Assembly (NCBI GenBank): GCA_964582545.1 | Contig: CAZOSB010000008.1 | Coordinates: 21,876 to 85,875, forward strand | Length of the DNA: 64,000 bases | Source: JAVVUJ01 sp964582545 | GTDB taxonomy: Bacteria > Bacillota > Clostridia > Peptostreptococcales > Anaerovoracaceae | Reading direction: 5' to 3' | Part shown: positions 60,401 to 64,000 of the stretch, piece by piece | How positions within the stretch are numbered: the first letter of the stretch is position 1 | How the letters are laid out: every line of letters starts with the position of its first letter | The notes under the pieces: generated by a model | Database searches by the model: none | Told to the model about the DNA's origin: nothing | The model's input: the letters and a program-made list of their open reading frames with translations, nothing else | Made by a program: the position numbers and the translations under genes

Positions 60401-62584
60401 ATGAATATTTTAGAGAAGTTATCAAACGAATTCCATCTACCCATGACAAACGTGGAAAGTACCGTGGAGTTGATCGACGACGGGAACACAATTCCCTTTA
60501 TTGCCAGATACAGGAAGGAAGCTACGGGACAGCTTTCAGATGTGATCTTGCGGGATCTCCACGACAGACTTCGTTATCTGAGAAATTTAGAGGAGCGAAA
60601 AGAGGAAATTTTACGCCTGATAGAGGAACAGGGAAAGCTTACAGAAGAGTTAAGGGATGAAATTCTGAAAGCCGAGGTTTTACAGAGGGTGGAGGATTTA
60701 TATAAGCCTTTTAAGCAGAAGAAAGCAACTCGGGCTTCCAAAGCGAAGGCTAAGGGTTTAGAGCCTTTGGCAGATATCCTTTGGGAAATGAAAATTACGC
60801 AAGGCACCTTGGAGGAGGTGGCAGCGCCCTTCGTGGATATGGAATTAGGTGTGGAAACCTGGCAGGATGCCATTAGCGGTGCTGCGGATATCGTGGCGGA
60901 GAGAATTGCGGATGATCCTGATTTGACTGCAGCCATAAGACAAAACACATACCGGGAGGGTATTCTCAGCTCGGAAGGGGTTGACAAAGAAGAACGCACC
61001 GTATATGAGATGTATTATGACTACCAAGAGCCAGTGAATAAGATTGTAAATCATAGGATTTTAGCTTTGAACAGGGGTGAGAAGGAAAAGAAACTAAAGG
61101 TAAAGCTACAGGCTCCTGTGGATACCATTAAACGTCTCATCGCAAAAAATTGTGTGAAAAATGAAGCTTCTATCTTTATAGATTTATTCTATGAAACCAT
61201 AGACGATGCTTATAAACGTTTAATTGCTCCATCCATAGAACGTGAAATCAGAAATTCTCTGACTGAGCGGGCGGAGGCGGAGGCTGTTAAGGTCTTTGCA
61301 AAGAACACGGAAAAGTTGCTCATGGTTCCGCCTGTGAAGGGTGTAAGGATTATCAGTATAGATCCCGGATTTAGGACAGGCTGTAAGGTAGCGGTGCTGG
61401 ATGAGACTGGAAAGCTGTTAGAATATACCACGATATATCCCACAGAGCCCAGAAACGACACGAAAGGCACAGAAAAAACTCTCTTGCAATACATCGATAA
61501 ATACAACATCAACGTAATCGTTATAGGGAATGGGACAGCTTCACGAGAGACAGAGTTGGTGGTAGCGGATATCATTACGAGAAACAACTTGTCAGTGAGA
61601 TATACCATCGTAAACGAAGCAGGTGCATCCATATACTCTGCATCTAAGGTCGCGACGGAAGAATATCCGGATTTGGATGTTACCACACGAGGTGCAATGT
61701 CCATCGGTAGGAGGTTGCAGGATCCTTTGGCAGAGCTGGTGAAAATATCCCCCAAACATATCGGTGTAGGGCAGTATCAACACGATATCAACCAAGGACT
61801 TTTGGACAGCGCTCTCACCAATGTGGTAGAGGACTGTGTGAACCGAGTCGGAGTGGATTTAAATACTGCGTCTCCCTCACTGCTGGCTTATATTGCAGGG
61901 GTGAATGGAGCCATTGCCAAAAATATTGTGACCTACAGAGAAGAGAAGGGTCGCTTTAAAGATCGAAAAGAGTTGAAGAAAGTGGCAAAATTGGGAGAAA
62001 AGACGTACAATCAGTGCGTTGGATTCCTGCGAATCGCCGAGGGGAAAAATCCCTTGGACAGTACCTCTGTTCATCCTGAATCCTATAAAGCCGCAGAAGC
62101 CATGATCGCAAAGCTGAATATTAATATTAAAGAAATTGCGAAAGGAGGCATTCCGGATATCGAAGATAAAATCATGGAACTATATGAGGGCAGAGAAAAA
62201 ACATTACAAAAAGCCATCGAACGAATGGCGGCGGAGTTGGACGTGGGTTCGCTTACCCTGACGGATATCGTGAGTGAAATGAAAAAGCCTGCCAGAGATC
62301 CCAGGGAAGATGCACCGGACGTGGTCTTTAGAAAAGACGTGCTGAGCTTTGAAGATCTGAAGGTAGGCATGGAGCTGACGGGAACCGTAAGAAATGTGGT
62401 GGACTTTGGAGCCTTTGTGGATATTGGAGTGAAAAATGACGGGTTGGTGCACATCTCACAGATTACCAACAGGTATATCAAACACCCCATGGATGTCATC
62501 AACGTTGGAGATACTGTAAAGGTCAAAATTCTCTCCATCGACCCCGAAAAGCAGAAGATTGGGTTAACTATGAAGATAGAATAA
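60401..62584 (+). CDS. Tex family transcription accessory protein
   Basis: 727 residues. Helix-turn-helix N-terminal part, YqgF/RNase H-like domain (about 310-430; SIDPGFRTGCKVAVLD), helix-hairpin-helix motifs (about 480-550; NTASPSLLAYIAGVNGAIA) and a C-terminal S1 RNA-binding domain (about 640-727; GMELTGTVRNVVDFGAFVDIGV). Binds nucleic acid and is thought to aid transcription and RNA turnover. The ATG at 60401 with AAGGAAGG upstream is preferred to the GTG at 60356. Confidence 0.94.
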   Translation: MNILEKLSNEFHLPMTNVESTVELIDDGNTIPFIARYRKEATGQLSDVILRDLHDRLRYLRNLEERKEEILRLIEEQGKLTEELRDEILKAEVLQRVEDLYKPFKQKKATRASKAKAKGLEPLADILWEMKITQGTLEEVAAPFVDMELGVETWQDAISGAADIVAERIADDPDLTAAIRQNTYREGILSSEGVDKEERTVYEMYYDYQEPVNKIVNHRILALNRGEKEKKLKVKLQAPVDTIKRLIAKNCVKNEASIFIDLFYETIDDAYKRLIAPSIEREIRNSLTERAEAEAVKVFAKNTEKLLMVPPVKGVRIISIDPGFRTGCKVAVLDETGKLLEYTTIYPTEPRNDTKGTEKTLLQYIDKYNINVIVIGNGTASRETELVVADIITRNNLSVRYTIVNEAGASIYSASKVATEEYPDLDVTTRGAMSIGRRLQDPLAELVKISPKHIGVGQYQHDINQGLLDSALTNVVEDCVNRVGVDLNTASPSLLAYIAGVNGAIAKNIVTYREEKGRFKDRKELKKVAKLGEKTYNQCVGFLRIAEGKNPLDSTSVHPESYKAAEAMIAKLNINIKEIAKGGIPDIEDKIMELYEGREKTLQKAIERMAAELDVGSLTLTDIVSEMKKPARDPREDAPDVVFRKDVLSFEDLKVGMELTGTVRNVVDFGAFVDIGVKNDGLVHISQITNRYIKHPMDVINVGDTVKVKILSIDPEKQKIGLTMKIE

Positions 62585-62598
62585 AGCCCACATGGTTA

Positions 62599-62633
62599 AT
62601 TCTATTAAAAATGCATTGCATTTTTGATAGAAT
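62599..62633 (+). terminator. hairpin after the Tex gene
   Basis: 17-base arms (62599-62615 with 62617-62633, one G-U pair) form a long hairpin 15 bases after the stop. The T-rich element behind it is missing, so termination is uncertain. Confidence 0.45.
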
Positions 62634-62662
62634 ATGTATACAGTATTAAATGTTGGAAAAAC

Positions 62663-62691
62663 TTGTATTGTATTCTTCCATGTGTTACTAT
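62663..62691 (+). promoter_or_regulatory. possible sigma-A promoter of the decarboxylase beta subunit gene
   Basis: TTGTAT (62663-62668) and TACTAT (62686-62691) with 17 bases between, 54 bases upstream of the ATG at 62745. Moderate match. Confidence 0.45.
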
Positions 62692-62744
62692 TTGAAAATA
62701 AGAAATTCGTACCTTAAATTGTTATCAAAGGAGATGATAAACCA

Positions 62745-63902
62745 ATGATATTTGAGACATTGACAAAATTTATCGGAACAACCGGTATCATGAATCTAGA
62801 CTATAAAAGTGCAATTATGATAGGTGTATCTTTTATTTTATTGTATTTGGCCATAAAGAAGGGATTTGAGCCCTTGCTTTTGGTACCTATTGCCTTTGGA
62901 ATGTTGCTGTCCAATTTTCCAATTACGGGCATATTTGATCCACATCCACCAGCGGGAACCGAAATTGCGGATTTAGGATTGCTTACCATATTCTATATGT
63001 TGAAGCCTATTTTCCCATCCCTAATCTTTTTAGGCATCGGTGCTATGACGGATTTTGCTCCTTTGATCGCGAACCCCAAATCACTCCTGTTGGGTGCTGC
63101 TGCACAATTTGGAATATTTTTTACATTTTTAGGAGCGCTGCTGTTCCCATTCCTAGGTGGGTTTAATGCACAGGAAGCAGCTTCCATCGGAATTATCGGA
63201 GGAGCTGACGGACCTACCGCCATCTACCTCACCAGTAAACTGGCACCTCATTTGTTGGGTGCTGTGGCAGTAGCGGCATATTCCTATATGGCATTGGTGC
63301 CTGTAATTCAACCACCCATTATGAACGCACTGACTACGAAAAAAGAAAGAATGATCAAGATGGATCAGCTGAGAGTAGTAAGCCAAAGGGAAAAGATTTT
63401 GTTCCCAATCATCGTTACGGCGGTTGTTGTAATTATCTTACCTCCTGCAGCACCCCTTGTAGGTATGCTCATGTTGGGAAATCTCTTTAAGGAATCCTGT
63501 GTTACTACCAGATTGTCAGATACAGCGGCAAATGCCCTAATCAATATCGTTACGATACTGTTAGGTTTGGCTGTAGGGGCATCTGCGCAAGGGCCTACGT
63601 TCTTGGTGGCGGCAACTATCAAGATCATCATTTTAGGTGTTTTGGCCTTCTGTGTTGGAACGGCTGCGGGCGTTCTGCTTGCCAAGCTGATGAATGTTAT
63701 GACAGGAGGAAAAATCAATCCGTTGATCGGTTCCGCGGGGGTTTCAGCAGTACCAATGGCAGCTCGTGTATCCCAAAAGGTAGGTCAGCAAAACAATCCT
63801 TCTAACTTCCTTCTGATGCATGCAATGGGTCCCAACGTAGCCGGTGTAATCGGATCAGCAGTAGCGGCCAGTGTAATGCTTTCCATGTTCAGTGGATTTT
63901 AA
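62745..63902 (+). CDS. sodium-translocating decarboxylase beta subunit
   Basis: 385 residues, about nine to eleven membrane segments. GGADGPTAIYL and GASAQGPTFL are conserved in beta subunits of glutaconyl-CoA, methylmalonyl-CoA and oxaloacetate decarboxylases. The beta subunit removes CO2 from carboxybiotin and pumps sodium out of the cell. The sodium gradient could in turn drive the TRAP transporter. No alpha, gamma or biotin-carrier gene is in the window, so the specific complex (GcdB, MmdB or OadB) cannot be decided. AAAGGAGATG before ATG. Confidence 0.93.
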   Translation: MIFETLTKFIGTTGIMNLDYKSAIMIGVSFILLYLAIKKGFEPLLLVPIAFGMLLSNFPITGIFDPHPPAGTEIADLGLLTIFYMLKPIFPSLIFLGIGAMTDFAPLIANPKSLLLGAAAQFGIFFTFLGALLFPFLGGFNAQEAASIGIIGGADGPTAIYLTSKLAPHLLGAVAVAAYSYMALVPVIQPPIMNALTTKKERMIKMDQLRVVSQREKILFPIIVTAVVVIILPPAAPLVGMLMLGNLFKESCVTTRLSDTAANALINIVTILLGLAVGASAQGPTFLVAATIKIIILGVLAFCVGTAAGVLLAKLMNVMTGGKINPLIGSAGVSAVPMAARVSQKVGQQNNPSNFLLMHAMGPNVAGVIGSAVAASVMLSMFSGF

Positions 63903-63953
63903 AAGCAAAACTTGTCGGGTTACCTTTACTGAATAAAATATTAAAGAATATAA

Positions 63954-63996
63954 AGCAGAGTAAATCTATCTTACGGATGGAAGTACTCTGTTTTTA
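63954..63996 (+). terminator. terminator after the decarboxylase beta subunit gene
   Basis: CAGAGTA pairs with TACTCTG, followed by TTTTTAAGTT. It shows that the beta subunit gene is the end of its transcript or a single gene. Confidence 0.72.
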
Positions 63997-64000
63997 AGTT

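Overview
The window looks like a chromosome segment of a strictly anaerobic, amino-acid-fermenting, low-GC Gram-positive bacterium of the Clostridia. The evidence is the coenzyme-B12 lysine fermentation genes, three Stickland-type selenoprotein reductase gene sets, a complete selenocysteine machinery, a tandem glycine riboswitch, an S-box riboswitch, AGGAGG-type ribosome binding sites and frequent TTG/GTG starts. I cannot name the species from the sequence alone; the gene set would fit the Anaerovoracaceae/Family XIII, Sedimentibacter or Peptostreptococcaceae type of amino-acid fermenter.

Region 1 (1-6990) is the 3' part of a lysine fermentation operon: end of kdd, kamA, kamB, kamC, kamD, kamE, closed by a strong hairpin. 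KamA makes beta-lysine, KamDE moves its terminal amino group with B12 and PLP, KamB/KamC are the presumed reactivation system, and Kdd oxidises the 3,5-diaminohexanoate. Region 2 (7000-9400) holds an Rpn/PD-(D/E)XK transposase-type gene and a PhzF-family gene.

Region 3 (9470-32870) carries three paralogous pairs of substrate-specific protein B genes, each a pyruvoyl proprotein (GrdE type) followed by a selenoprotein (GrdB type) read through an in-frame UGA. Set 1 (9998-13027, with grdX) follows a tandem glycine riboswitch and is the likely glycine reductase. Set 2 (19339-22336) is divergent. It sits behind a TRAP transporter and in front of an aldehyde:ferredoxin oxidoreductase and an iron alcohol dehydrogenase, and it lacks Cys residues that sets 1 and 3 share. 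Its substrate is not apparent, and it is the best candidate here for an undescribed pathway. Set 3 (26967-29577) is followed by a YkvI-like transporter and probably serves sarcosine or betaine. Three good sigma-54 promoters drive the TRAP operon, set 2 and set 3; two sigma-54 activators are encoded on the minus strand nearby.

Region 4 (30967-40293) supplies what all three sets need: thioredoxin reductase, thioredoxin, selenoprotein A (GrdA), protein C (GrdC, GrdD), a Sec-containing SelD, tRNA-Sec, SelA and SelB, ending in the remnant of a LysR gene. Five genes in this window have in-frame UGA codons that I read as selenocysteine. The three grdB-type genes share an identical 15-nt stem-loop at the same distance behind UGA.

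Region 5 (40300-64000) is mostly core genome: an AlaX editing protein, two amidases, an AraC regulator beside a saccharopine-dehydrogenase-family gene, an aldo/keto reductase, superoxide dismutase, a serine hydrolase, an unrecognised gene, SAM riboswitch plus metK, aspartate kinase, a beta-propeller protein, secA, prfB with its programmed frameshift, tex, and a sodium-pump decarboxylase beta subunit.
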